DNA of 41,786 nucleotides from Spirochaetales bacterium (lineage in GTDB: Bacteria; Spirochaetota; Spirochaetia; JAGLYY01), in contig JAGLYY010000002.1 of assembly GCA_023131935.1 (NCBI GenBank), positions 1-41,786 of the forward strand. The letters run 5' to 3'. Each line of letters begins with the position of its first letter. Position 1 is the stretch's first letter. The position numbers and the translations under genes are program-made. This document shows, piece by piece, positions 25,482 through 34,225 of this stretch. The notes beneath the pieces were generated by a model. The model was not told where the DNA came from. It worked only from the letters and a program-made list of their open reading frames with translations, and did not search any database.

Positions 25482-26264
25482 CTACTCCTTCATGGACTCT
25501 GCCCTTACCGACTCTCTACGGCCCGGGGGCAGGAAGGAAAGCAATTTTTCTTCTAGGATCCTCGGGTTATCCCCCGACTGTATGGAAAGGATCCCCTCAA
25601 TCATGATTTCACGCACAAGACTCTCGTCAGCGTCTCTGTCCTCTAACTTGATCTTTAACGGAATAAGGATGAGGTTGGCAAGGATAGCGCCATACATGGT
25701 GGTAATAAGTGCCAGAGACATTTTCGGTCCAATTGCCGATTTATCTTCAAGGTTTACGAGCATCGCTATAAGCCCCGCCAGAGTACCGATCATACCGAAA
25801 GCCGGGGCAATCTTCCCCCAGCTGTCAAAAAACGTGACCCCCTTGTGATGGCGTTCCTGGAGCTGATTCAGATCATTGTAAAGAACACTTTTGATGATAT
25901 CGGGATCGGTACCGTCAACGACAAGTTGTATCCCCTTCCGGAGGAACTCCTCTTCAACCTCCTCAAGATCGTCTTCCAGGGCAAGCAGCCCCTCTCTCCG
26001 GGCCTTCTCGGAAAAGTTTACCAGGTCGGAAATGATCTTTTCCTCCTCATGAACCGGTACTTTCAATGCAATGTTAATATACTTCATTATACCAAGGACC
26101 CGGCTTAATGGGGTCGCGACCATCATCGCGGCGAATGAACCGCCAACAACCATCAGCAGTGAAGCAACACTAACGTAATTGGCTAAATTACCTCCGGCGT
26201 TAAGAATCGAGAAGGCAATCATTACGAAGCCAATAGCAATGCCAAGTATAGTACCTAGATCCAT
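25482..26264 (-). CDS. motA: Flagellar stator protein MotA
   Basis: MotA forms the ring around MotB and transmits torque to FliG. The 260-residue protein has four membrane helices, the cytoplasmic torque loop with ARREGLLALEDDLEE (about 88-102) and the conserved proline in WGKIAPAFGMIGTLAGLI (about 150-170). The Asp in MotB predicts proton coupling. It begins 6 bp after flbD. Confidence 0.97.
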   Translation of the reverse strand: MDLGTILGIAIGFVMIAFSILNAGGNLANYVSVASLLMVVGGSFAAMMVATPLSRVLGIMKYINIALKVPVHEEEKIISDLVNFSEKARREGLLALEDDLEEVEEEFLRKGIQLVVDGTDPDIIKSVLYNDLNQLQERHHKGVTFFDSWGKIAPAFGMIGTLAGLIAMLVNLEDKSAIGPKMSLALITTMYGAILANLILIPLKIKLEDRDADESLVREIMIEGILSIQSGDNPRILEEKLLSFLPPGRRESVRAESMKE

Positions 26265-26270
26265 CTCCTG

Positions 26271-26468
26271 TTACTCCTCATTCTTAAAAGCCCCAATCTG
26301 CTTCCGGTATTCCACTATCAAGTCAAATACCGACTGGTAGTCCTCCTGGACTACCAGTCGCTTACCGGAAAGCATAATAAGCGTTGTATCGGGGTTGGTC
26401 TCGATGTATTCAATCATGTGAGGATTCACATAAAAGACCACCCCGTTTAATCTCTTTAAAGCTATCAT
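26271..26468 (-). CDS. flbD: FlbD family flagellar protein
   Basis: A 65-residue protein of the small FlbD/YlzI family. It shows the typical IALKRLNGVVFYVNPHMIEYIE and TLIMLSGKRLVVQED pattern and lies between flgE and motA, as in Borrelia, Treponema and Bacillus. The molecular role is poorly defined; it is not the Caulobacter FlbD response regulator. Confidence 0.93.
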   Translation of the reverse strand: MIALKRLNGVVFYVNPHMIEYIETNPDTTLIMLSGKRLVVQEDYQSVFDLIVEYRKQIGAFKNEE

Positions 26469-26488
26469 CTAGCCTCTATTATACCCCA

Positions 26489-27877
26489 TCATCGCTTAAG
26501 GGTCATCAGCTCCTGGAGCATCTGATCACTGGTTTGAATAGTCTTGCTGTTTGCCTGGAACCCGCGCTGGGTTACAATCATGTCGGTAAACTGTTCAGCA
26601 AGATCCACATTACTCATCTCCAGGGACCCGGCCAAGAACTTTCCTTTACCGGCTACACCGGCTTCGCTCACATTCGGCTCTCCTGAATTATTCGAAATCA
26701 CGTAGGTGGTTTCTCCGGCCTTTTCCAGCCCCCCGGGATTGGTAAAACTCGCCAGGGCGATCTGTCCAAGCATCCGGTTCGTACCGTTAGAGTAGACCCC
26801 GGTAATGATTCCCGACTGGTCGATCTTGTAGGTCTCAAGATATCCCATGGGGTAACCATTCTGTTTGAAAGCCTTCGTTGAATTCTTCTCAGCGTACTGA
26901 GTAATGGTATCCACCGTACTCCCAACGGTCCCTAAATTGAGGTTAAAGGTCTGACGCAGCGGGACTCCGCCGGGAAGAGCCGTGGCTTCGGGTACATCGA
27001 AAGATATGGCAAGCTGAAGCTCTCCTTCGTTGATGATATCCCCAACTTCGTCAGTCGCTGAAAGCAGGGTCCCGAGGTTATCAAACTCCACGATAAAGGT
27101 ATTAGCGGCAGCGTTGACTCCACCGATGTCTACAATGGTGTTGGTTGGGGTTTCCGCGCCGGGATTCACCGTAACGGTCCCCTGCCACTGGTTGGTTGTA
27201 CCGGGTACCCTGGTAAAATCAATACGCATTTTATGGACATTCCCAAAAGAATCATAAACCCACTTATCCATTGACCAGGTACCCTTCAGCACTTCAGCAG
27301 GCCCCGCCTCCGCGGGGATAACCTCGGTCCGTTTATCCAGGTTACAGGCAAGCCACACTTCCGAAGTCGCGGTTGCCGGATCTTTGCTGCCTACAGGGAT
27401 AATCAGATCGGTAACATCGGTTGCGGTGTTAATGATTGTCTCTCCCTCAACGGTCTCGGCCATCCATCCCCGGACACGGAGGCCGTTTGCGGGATTCACC
27501 AGAGTTCCATTCTCATCGAGACCGAAGGCCCCTGCCCGGGTATAGAACTGTTTATTCCCGGACTGAAGGACAAAAAATCCATTGCCCTGGATAGCCAAAT
27601 CGGTCATAACACCGGTGGTCTGGAGTGAGCCTTGTGTATGGATCGTATCGATGGAAGCAACGGTCATACCAAGACCTATCTGTTTCGGATTAACTCCTCC
27701 AACCTCTTCGGTGGGTCTTGCGGCTCCCTGCATGGTCTGGGAGAGCATATCCTGGAAGTTCACCCTCCCCTTTTTAAATCCAATGGTGTTAACATTCGAT
27801 ATGTTATTACCTATTACATCCATCCGGATTTGATGATTCTGAAGTCCGGAAACACCGGAATAAAGTGATCGCATCAT
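26489..27877 (-). CDS. flgE: Flagellar hook protein FlgE
   Basis: FlgE builds the hook, the universal joint of the periplasmic flagellum. The 462-residue protein has the N-terminal rod motif (MMRSLYSGVSGLQNHQIRMD, then GNNISNVNTIGFKK), a central D1/D2 region and a C-terminal coiled region ending QTSDQMLQELMTLKR. K165, C178 and N179 lie at the same positions as the residues that make the lysinoalanine cross-link between hook subunits in Treponema denticola. The ATG at 27877 follows GGAGG by 7 nt. It follows flgD by 12 bp. Confidence 0.97.
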   Translation of the reverse strand: MMRSLYSGVSGLQNHQIRMDVIGNNISNVNTIGFKKGRVNFQDMLSQTMQGAARPTEEVGGVNPKQIGLGMTVASIDTIHTQGSLQTTGVMTDLAIQGNGFFVLQSGNKQFYTRAGAFGLDENGTLVNPANGLRVRGWMAETVEGETIINTATDVTDLIIPVGSKDPATATSEVWLACNLDKRTEVIPAEAGPAEVLKGTWSMDKWVYDSFGNVHKMRIDFTRVPGTTNQWQGTVTVNPGAETPTNTIVDIGGVNAAANTFIVEFDNLGTLLSATDEVGDIINEGELQLAISFDVPEATALPGGVPLRQTFNLNLGTVGSTVDTITQYAEKNSTKAFKQNGYPMGYLETYKIDQSGIITGVYSNGTNRMLGQIALASFTNPGGLEKAGETTYVISNNSGEPNVSEAGVAGKGKFLAGSLEMSNVDLAEQFTDMIVTQRGFQANSKTIQTSDQMLQELMTLKR

Positions 27878-27889
27878 AGGGCTGCCTCC

Positions 27890-28324
27890 TTACTCCCTTA
27901 CCTTTTCAATATCTTCAATGTCGAAATATCTGCCATTTACCAGGACCCGGGGATATTCCCTGCCGGCTATCTCCGACACAACCCCCGAAATCACCTCTTC
28001 GCCCGAAATAATCTCTACGGTTTTACCCAGCAAACTGAATGCCTGCCCGCTCTTTAAGATCCCTGAGAGTTTCGTAAACTCGGCTCCCATATTTGTCATC
28101 TGCTCGAGAGTCGAAAACTGGGCCATCTGGGCGATAAATTCCTTATCTTCCATCGGCTGGGTAGGGTCCTGATGGGCAAGCTGGGTAATCAGGATCTTCA
28201 GGAAGTCGTCCTTATCCATAACCTGCTTTGCCACCCGGCCATTTCCAAGGGCCGCATTAAATGCGTCCACCTGCACCTGTACCCTTGCTTTATCCTGAAC
28301 TGCCATGGTTGAACTAAAATCCAT
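27890..28324 (-). CDS. flgD: Flagellar hook cap protein FlgD
   Basis: FlgD caps the growing hook. The 144-residue protein contains the conserved N-terminal region (DKDDFLKILITQLAHQDPTQPMEDKEF, about 40-66, and AQFSTLEQM) and a short beta-rich tail. It lacks the long C-terminal Ig/tudor domains of enterobacterial FlgD; short forms are usual in spirochetes. It lies between fliK and flgE. Confidence 0.94.
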   Translation of the reverse strand: MDFSSTMAVQDKARVQVQVDAFNAALGNGRVAKQVMDKDDFLKILITQLAHQDPTQPMEDKEFIAQMAQFSTLEQMTNMGAEFTKLSGILKSGQAFSLLGKTVEIISGEEVISGVVSEIAGREYPRVLVNGRYFDIEDIEKVRE

Positions 28325-28339
28325 ATATTCCTTCCTTAA

Positions 28340-29722
28340 CTACACAACCAGATTTATGAGCCTGAAATCCTGATCCGCCGGCATAAGCAGGGGAATTTGC
28401 TCCTCGAGCTGTTCAATGGCTCTTATGGTTTTCACTGTACGGAAGTTTTCGTTATCTCTCTTCCCGCCGCCATTGCTCCCAACGGAAACATCCAGGCCGC
28501 CGGTGCTGAAACCCTGCTCCCTGAAGGAACGCTCCAGGTCAGCGAGATTCCGCTCGAAAACTTCCCTTACACTATTATTGTCGACGATAATCCGCCCGGC
28601 TATATGGTTATCCTGAAGATGTATGCGTATTCTAACGGTTCCCAGACGCTCAGGTTTCAGGATAAGGCGAATTTCCCCGCTATCCTGGTCCTTAAGGATG
28701 ATTGAGGACTGTTTGACAATTTCTCCGTTCATTTTGCTGCGTAATTCATGAAGCAGTCCCGCGCCGTCAGCCCTCGTTGGTACTAAAGGAATGTCCTTTG
28801 GGGTATCAGTTCCGGATATTTCAAACTGAATAAGTCTTACATCCCCCCGGGGGCCCACTTCCCGGTTGAATTCATGAGTGTTCCCTTCGCTTGCCCCGTT
28901 AAGGGTTGGGGAGTCCTTTCTGTTGAGGATACCGATTCCAGCATTACTTTTCAGGTTGGAAGAAGCGGAGTTCTTCTCCGTACGCAGATCTACAACAGTA
29001 AGGTGGTTCTTCGCTTTTTTTCCAGCTAACTTCCCCCGGGAAACCACTTTTTCACCACCCGCACCGGCCCCATCTTCCTTTGAAAGGGGAAGACCCAACC
29101 GGGCAACACCAGTAAAACCAATCTGCTGGTTCAGTATGTCTCCGGATCCATTCCCGATTTTCTTCTGCTTTTCTGAAGGCAGTTCCCAGCTCATCTCCTT
29201 CGATTTCAAAGGAAATTCGCCTCTTTTAAGAAACATGTCAGAGAGATCCTGCCCGGTAAGTTCAACGGGAAGGTCTGTAGCCGGATTTGAGGCATCTTTG
29301 AGCAGCACAGCAGTAGATAGGATATCTTCAAGGGAATTTATCTTTTTCGATTTATTTTTTCCGGCGCCGTGGAAAGGTTTTACTCTCTCTTCACTTTTCT
29401 CTTCAGCTTTGGAGGATGATTTTAAAACCATGCGGTCTTCCCGGAAAGAGTGATCTTTTAGATCTTTAAGAGAGTTGGCCCTGGTTCCCTCTTCCACTGC
29501 TTGCAGCTCCCCGTAGTCTTCTTGCTGCCTTTTACCCTCTGATCCGATCTCAGTATTGAACGGCTTTCGTAATGTCTCGCTTTCAACCCTGTCCAATACC
29601 TGCTGGAATCCGCCAGCAAAGGTGTTGCTTTCCTGGTAGTCCAGGATAGGCTGCTTTGAGAACATTTCAATAAATCCAGGGTCCTGAGCTCCCACGCTCA
29701 GGGCGGTCTGTATCAGACCCAA
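28340..29722 (-). CDS. fliK: Flagellar hook-length control protein FliK
   Basis: FliK measures hook length and triggers the FlhB switch. The 460-residue protein has a poorly conserved, charged and probably disordered N-terminal two thirds. Its C-terminal Flg_hook domain (about 340-430) carries IRLILKPERLGTVRIRIHL and VREVFERNLADLERSFREQG. The start is TTG at 29722, 6 nt after GGGAGG. Position between flbB and flgD supports the call. Confidence 0.9.
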   Translation of the reverse strand: MGLIQTALSVGAQDPGFIEMFSKQPILDYQESNTFAGGFQQVLDRVESETLRKPFNTEIGSEGKRQQEDYGELQAVEEGTRANSLKDLKDHSFREDRMVLKSSSKAEEKSEERVKPFHGAGKNKSKKINSLEDILSTAVLLKDASNPATDLPVELTGQDLSDMFLKRGEFPLKSKEMSWELPSEKQKKIGNGSGDILNQQIGFTGVARLGLPLSKEDGAGAGGEKVVSRGKLAGKKAKNHLTVVDLRTEKNSASSNLKSNAGIGILNRKDSPTLNGASEGNTHEFNREVGPRGDVRLIQFEISGTDTPKDIPLVPTRADGAGLLHELRSKMNGEIVKQSSIILKDQDSGEIRLILKPERLGTVRIRIHLQDNHIAGRIIVDNNSVREVFERNLADLERSFREQGFSTGGLDVSVGSNGGGKRDNENFRTVKTIRAIEQLEEQIPLLMPADQDFRLINLVV

Positions 29723-29754
29723 TTTGTACCTCCCTTACTTCTCCCTGGCGGCTA

Positions 29755-29769
29755 TCCTAAAGGTTAGGA
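29755..29769. repeat. Short inverted repeat between flbB and fliK
   Basis: TCCTAA-AGG-TTAGGA is a perfect 6-bp stem with a 3-base loop in the 84-bp gap between fliK and flbB, one of the larger gaps in the operon. A similar TTAGG/CCTAA hairpin overlaps the hslU stop at 37350-37363. It has no T tract, so it is not a terminator. Confidence 0.4.
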
Positions 29770-29806
29770 AAGACCTCGGAAGAGCCCGCAAGAGGACCTG
29801 CCGCGG

Positions 29807-30439
29807 TCAGCCGCCAGCGGCCGCCGGTTTTTTTAACATCTTTCGGTTCACCGTTGCCGCCCTTTCAGCAGGCATGAGTGACAACCAATAGGAGGTGATC
29901 GAATCCTCTCCCGCTTCCAAAGCGATACTGTCGGTGATCCGCAGAATATCGATCACATCCTGGTCATCCATCTCGATGAGCCTTTCAATTGCTTTATCCG
30001 GAGGCATACCAACCAGATACTGGCTGATCTTTCTCAGGTTTACATTTCTATTTTCGTATTCTCTTACCCGATTGTTAAACGTTTTTTCTTGTTCTTCGAG
30101 AGTCATCTCCCTTTCCTCCAGCGTTTCGATAATCTGGTGTATTTCACCCTCTTTTTGGAGGATTTCAGCCTCTCTCGTGTCCAGTTCCTGCTCCCGCAGG
30201 TCCATGGCCTCCTGAAGTTTGGACAGCCTCTCCTTTTCAAGGAGAGCAACATCTTCTATATCCTCGATCTCTTTCGGGGTCCCAAGACCCATAAGCGAAA
30301 AGAGAGGACTAAAGGTCTCCTTTATGTTGAGGAGACCGAGAAAATCAAACCAGATAAGCCCTCCAAGGCCCAGTACCACTACAAGAAGCAGCAGCACGAG
30401 AATCCGGGAGCCTGTCGCTACCGCGCCGTACCGTGCCAT
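29807..30439 (-). CDS. flbB: FlbB, spirochete flagellar collar/YlxF-like protein
   Basis: In Borrelia FlbB is a base protein of the periplasmic collar around the motor. The 210-residue protein has one N-terminal membrane helix (about 11-33), a long periplasmic coiled coil (about 65-130) and a C-terminal MgtE-N-like helical domain (ISQYLVGMPPDKAIERLIEMDDQDVIDILR, about 138-170). This layout also matches Bacillus YlxF at the same operon position. It begins 1 bp after the fliJ stop (TAAAATG). Confidence 0.9.
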   Translation of the reverse strand: MARYGAVATGSRILVLLLLVVVLGLGGLIWFDFLGLLNIKETFSPLFSLMGLGTPKEIEDIEDVALLEKERLSKLQEAMDLREQELDTREAEILQKEGEIHQIIETLEEREMTLEEQEKTFNNRVREYENRNVNLRKISQYLVGMPPDKAIERLIEMDDQDVIDILRITDSIALEAGEDSITSYWLSLMPAERAATVNRKMLKKPAAAGG

Positions 30440-30440
30440 T

Positions 30441-30881
30441 TTATCCCTCCGCCATTTTCCGGACCGCCTGAGCTCCGGCTAAATCATCTAATATCTTCAT
30501 ATCTTCCCTGTTCTGTTCACGCCTGTATTGCTGTTCCCGTTTTTCCTTAAGCGAATCGAGGATCTTCCTGTCCCGGCTTGCCTCGAGGAATTTTTCCTGG
30601 ACCTTCTGCCGCTCTTTCTGTTTCTGTTCCAGTTTTACGGTAAGTTCCTCAATTTCTATCAAGAGCCGCGTAATATATTGTTCCACGGCAGCCCGGTAGG
30701 CTTGATCCACGGCTACCCCGGGTTTTGTCCTTACCCTGGAAATTTCTTCCCGCCTGTGAGTGATTTCATTCTCGATTGTCAGGCATTCCCCGGTTATCTT
30801 TCCGAGTTTCATCTCCCATTGCCGCTCCTTGTGGGCCCGGAGATCGAGAATACGCTGCATTCTGAAATGGAATTTTTTCAC
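30441..30881 (-). CDS. fliJ: Flagellar export chaperone FliJ
   Basis: FliJ is the coiled-coil stalk of the FliI export ATPase. The 146-residue protein is almost wholly alpha-helical coiled coil and starts KKFHFRMQRILDLRAHKERQ, typical of FliJ. The start is GTG at 30881, overlapping the fliI stop (GTGA). Confidence 0.92.
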   Translation of the reverse strand: MKKFHFRMQRILDLRAHKERQWEMKLGKITGECLTIENEITHRREEISRVRTKPGVAVDQAYRAAVEQYITRLLIEIEELTVKLEQKQKERQKVQEKFLEASRDRKILDSLKEKREQQYRREQNREDMKILDDLAGAQAVRKMAEG

Positions 30882-32197
30882 GGCATCCCTACCCCTGAAA
30901 TTTCTCCCAGCCTTGCAAGGGTATCCTGTAACTCCGCTTTTTCATCTACCCGCTGCCGGAGGAAAGCATTTATATCATCCATCTTTTCAATCGCTTCATC
31001 GATGAGCACATTGCTGCCTCTCGCGTAAGCACCAACATTGATAAGGTCCTCCGCTTCGTCATAGGCAGCGAGAAGCTGCCGTATCTTACCCGCGGCGGCT
31101 TGCGCTTCGGGGGATGTTACTTTTGGTCCGAGACGGGAAAGAGAGGCAAGAACATCAACCGCCGGGTAATGATACCGGTGGGCAAGACGACGGGACAGAA
31201 CAATATGGCCGTCGAGGATTCCCCGGGCAGTGTCGGAAACCGGTTCATCCAGATCATCCCCCTCTACGAGGATTGTGTAGAAACCTGTAATGGTCCCATT
31301 TTCTGAAGTTCCACACCGCTCAAGAAGTTTCGGCATCGTTGAAAAAACCGATGGTGTATACCCCCTGGTCGCGGGAGGTTCACCCATAGCCAGTCCGATT
31401 TCACGCTGGGCCCTGGCAAACCGGGTAATTGAATCAAAAAGGAACATTACATCTTTTCCCTGTTCCCGAAAGTATTCAGCGATGCTCGTCGCGATATAAG
31501 CCCCTTTAAGCCTCGCCAGAGGAGGGGTATCAGAGGAGGAGACAACAATAATCGATCGTTTCAGCCCCTCTTCGCCAAGATCATTTTCTATGAACTCCCG
31601 GACCTCCCTGCCCCGTTCTCCGATGAGAGCAATGACATTTATATCGGCACTGGTATTCCTGGCAATCATCCCTAACAGGATAGACTTCCCAATCCCGCTT
31701 CCGGAAAAAATCCCGAGACGCTGCCCCTTGCCGGCGGGGGTAAGGGCGTCAATGGAGCGGATTCCTGTAATGATCTGTTCATCTATTCTTTTTCTTGTGA
31801 GGACCGCGGGGGGCTCATTGGTGACAGGATAGATATCGATTGCTCCGATGGCCGGACCGTCATCAAGCGGACGTCCCATACTATCCAGGACCCGACCGAG
31901 AAGCTTTTCCGAAACCGGTATCTGCAGAGGACCGCCGGTAGCAACAACGGTACAACCCGGCTCAATCCCCTCCATGTCGTCAAAGGGCATAAGCTGGGCT
32001 GTCTTGTCGCGAAAACCCACAACTTCAGCGAATACAACTCCCCGCCCTCTTGGAACGAGGATCTTGCAGAGCTCGCCCACTACAACCGGCGGTCCTGAGC
32101 TTTCAATAATAAGACCCTGGACTTTTTTCACCTTGCCGGTGTATTTAATTGGATCGGTCCTTTCGAGGACCGCGGTATACTTTCCAAACAGTTCCAT
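30878..32197 (-). CDS. fliI: Flagellar export ATPase FliI
   Basis: FliI is the F1-beta-like ATPase of the flagellar type III export system. The 439-residue protein has Walker A FSGSGIGKS (164-172), the catalytic region ALIGERGREVREF, Walker B VMFLFDSITRFARAQREIGLA and a C-terminal helical domain. It sits between fliH and fliJ, its direct partners. Confidence 0.97.
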   Translation of the reverse strand: MELFGKYTAVLERTDPIKYTGKVKKVQGLIIESSGPPVVVGELCKILVPRGRGVVFAEVVGFRDKTAQLMPFDDMEGIEPGCTVVATGGPLQIPVSEKLLGRVLDSMGRPLDDGPAIGAIDIYPVTNEPPAVLTRKRIDEQIITGIRSIDALTPAGKGQRLGIFSGSGIGKSILLGMIARNTSADINVIALIGERGREVREFIENDLGEEGLKRSIIVVSSSDTPPLARLKGAYIATSIAEYFREQGKDVMFLFDSITRFARAQREIGLAMGEPPATRGYTPSVFSTMPKLLERCGTSENGTITGFYTILVEGDDLDEPVSDTARGILDGHIVLSRRLAHRYHYPAVDVLASLSRLGPKVTSPEAQAAAGKIRQLLAAYDEAEDLINVGAYARGSNVLIDEAIEKMDDINAFLRQRVDEKAELQDTLARLGEISGVGMP

Positions 32198-32236
32198 ATT
32201 CCCCTCCCGTTTAAAACTGTTTCTTTAAACCGGCTA

Positions 32237-33142
32237 TCACTCTCCTTTCATTTTAATTGGTGATATCTCAATTATCTTTTCTTCAATTTCTTTGAACTGA
32301 CTGGAGATCCTTGCGTCTATCTGACCAAAATCGGTTTCAATGATACAGCCCCCGCGATCAACGGTGGAATCCTCAAGAACGGTAAGAGAGCGTACGTTTT
32401 CCACCATCCGCATGAAGTCTTTCACATGGTCTGATGTCAGTTCAACATCCTCCAGGTTTACCCTGATAACTACATCTCCCCGGCTCTTCAATTTCCGGAG
32501 AGCCTGGATTACATTGTTTACCACAACATTCTTCTGGTTTTCAGAAATTACTTTAATAACTTTCTTGGAAATCAGAAGGACGAGGTTAATGAGCTGAGTT
32601 TCCGATTCCTGGATTATTTCATTCCGCTTTTCGATGGCTTTGCTGATAATGGAATGAAGATGATCGATAAGCCGCTGAACTTCCTTTTCACCGCTTTCAA
32701 ACCCCTCTTTCATCCCCTTCTCTATCCCTTCCTGGTGAGCGTTTTTCCGGATCGTATCCACTTCGTTTGCCGCTCGTTCCCGCTCCTCTTCAGCCTTTTT
32801 TCGAGCTTCTTCGAGGATTCTTTTAGATTCATCCCCGGTTTCCTGTTTCTCTTTCTGAATCCGGGCGGTTTTCTCCCGGACTTCCCGGAAGGCAGTTTCT
32901 TCAGCATCCTTGACAATTCTCTCAGCCTCCGCCTTCGACTCCTCGATCATCCGCGCCTTCTCAGTTTCCCAGCTCTCCTTAAAGGCTTCCGCTTCCCGGC
33001 GAAAATCATCGGCTGTAGGACCGGTGTACTCTTCAACGACCTCTTCGATCTCCGGCTCTTCGGGAGCCTCAAAGGGAGTTTCAATGTGGACCCTGCTCGT
33101 GAGGTTTACAACCTCCTGGGGTCTGAAGACATTTTTTGCCAA
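32237..33142 (-). CDS. fliH: Flagellar export regulator FliH
   Basis: FliH dimers bind FliI and hold it at the C-ring. The 301-residue protein starts MAKNVFRPQEVV, has an acidic segment (EAPEEPEIEEVVEEYTG), a long charged coiled coil (about 45-165) and a C-terminal FliH/V-ATPase E-like domain (about 170-290). The start is TTG at 33142 behind AGGAGG and GAGGAT; a nearby ATG is out of frame. The preceding gene is fliG. Confidence 0.93.
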   Translation of the reverse strand: MAKNVFRPQEVVNLTSRVHIETPFEAPEEPEIEEVVEEYTGPTADDFRREAEAFKESWETEKARMIEESKAEAERIVKDAEETAFREVREKTARIQKEKQETGDESKRILEEARKKAEEERERAANEVDTIRKNAHQEGIEKGMKEGFESGEKEVQRLIDHLHSIISKAIEKRNEIIQESETQLINLVLLISKKVIKVISENQKNVVVNNVIQALRKLKSRGDVVIRVNLEDVELTSDHVKDFMRMVENVRSLTVLEDSTVDRGGCIIETDFGQIDARISSQFKEIEEKIIEISPIKMKGE

Positions 33143-33168
33143 ATCCTCATCCTCCTAAGGGTCAAACC

Positions 33169-34221
33169 CTAAACAACCATCTCATCTTCACCGGAACGGG
33201 CTACAACGATTTCGCCCTGATCTTCGAGCTTCCTGATGATGGCTACGATCTTCTGCTGAGTTTCCTCAACATCCTTCAGCCTTATCGGACCCATATACTC
33301 CATCTCCTCCTTCAGGAGGCTGGCTGCACGTTTGGACATATTCCGGAAAATTTTATCCTGCACCTCTGCTTCCACACCACGAAGGGCCTTCGCGAGCTCC
33401 GCGGTATCCACTTCCCGAAGGACCTTTTGAATTGCCCGGTCATCCAGAAGAACAATGTCCTCGAATACAAACATCCGCTTCTTGATCTCTTCAGCCAATT
33501 CCGGGTCCTCCTCTTCGAGGGATTCAATGATGATTTTTTCTGTTGACCTGTCTACAAGGTTCAGGATCTCAACGATGTTTTCAACACCGCCGGCTGCGGT
33601 GTAATCTTCACTTGAGAGGGTGGAAAGTTTCTTCTCCAGGACCCGCTCAACCTCCCTGAGGACTTCCGGACTTGTCCGGTCCATGGTCGCGATCCGTTTC
33701 GCGACATCCGACTGGATCTCGTGGGGAAGACTGCCGAGGATGATCGATGCTTTCTGGGGTTCAAGATAGGCAAGAATAAGAGCAATGGTCTGGGGATGCT
33801 CTTGTTGAATAAAGTTCAGGAGATGGGTAGGATCGGTTCGTCGAATAAAATCGAAAGGACGGACCTGAAGGCTCGAGGTGAGCCTGTTTATGATATCCAC
33901 CGCCTTCTGGGAACCGAGAGATTTTTCAAGGAGTTCCCTGGCATAATCGATACCACCGGAGGTGATGAAATCCTGAGCCATCATGAGTTCTTTGAACTCC
34001 ATGAGGACCCTGTCTCTATCGTCCGGTTCGACATTATCAAGACGTGCTATCTCAAAGGTGAGGGCTTCGATCTCATCCTCCCGAAGGTGCTTGAAAATCT
34101 CCGACGAGATCTCTGACCCAAGGGTAACCAGGAAGATCGCGGCCTTCTGCCGTCCTGTTAATTCCTTCTTATGAAGAATCTTCTTCGTACCGCCGCCGGC
34201 GGCCTGTGGTTTCTTGGCCAT
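33169..34221 (-). CDS. fliG: Flagellar switch protein FliG
   Basis: FliG contacts MotA and generates torque. From ATG at 34221, 7 nt after GAGGAG, it has 350 residues. The N-terminal FliF-binding domain contains KLTGRQKAAIFL-like ELTGRQKAAIFLVTLGSE; the middle domain has the EHPQTIALILAYLEP motif; the C-terminal domain has charged torque helices (DDRAIQKVLREVDTAELAKAL). A Lys/Gly-rich head (AKKPQAAGGGTKK) precedes the fold. It lies 4 bp after fliF. Confidence 0.96.
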   Translation of the reverse strand: MAKKPQAAGGGTKKILHKKELTGRQKAAIFLVTLGSEISSEIFKHLREDEIEALTFEIARLDNVEPDDRDRVLMEFKELMMAQDFITSGGIDYARELLEKSLGSQKAVDIINRLTSSLQVRPFDFIRRTDPTHLLNFIQQEHPQTIALILAYLEPQKASIILGSLPHEIQSDVAKRIATMDRTSPEVLREVERVLEKKLSTLSSEDYTAAGGVENIVEILNLVDRSTEKIIIESLEEEDPELAEEIKKRMFVFEDIVLLDDRAIQKVLREVDTAELAKALRGVEAEVQDKIFRNMSKRAASLLKEEMEYMGPIRLKDVEETQQKIVAIIRKLEDQGEIVVARSGEDEMVV

Positions 34222-34225
34222 CAAA

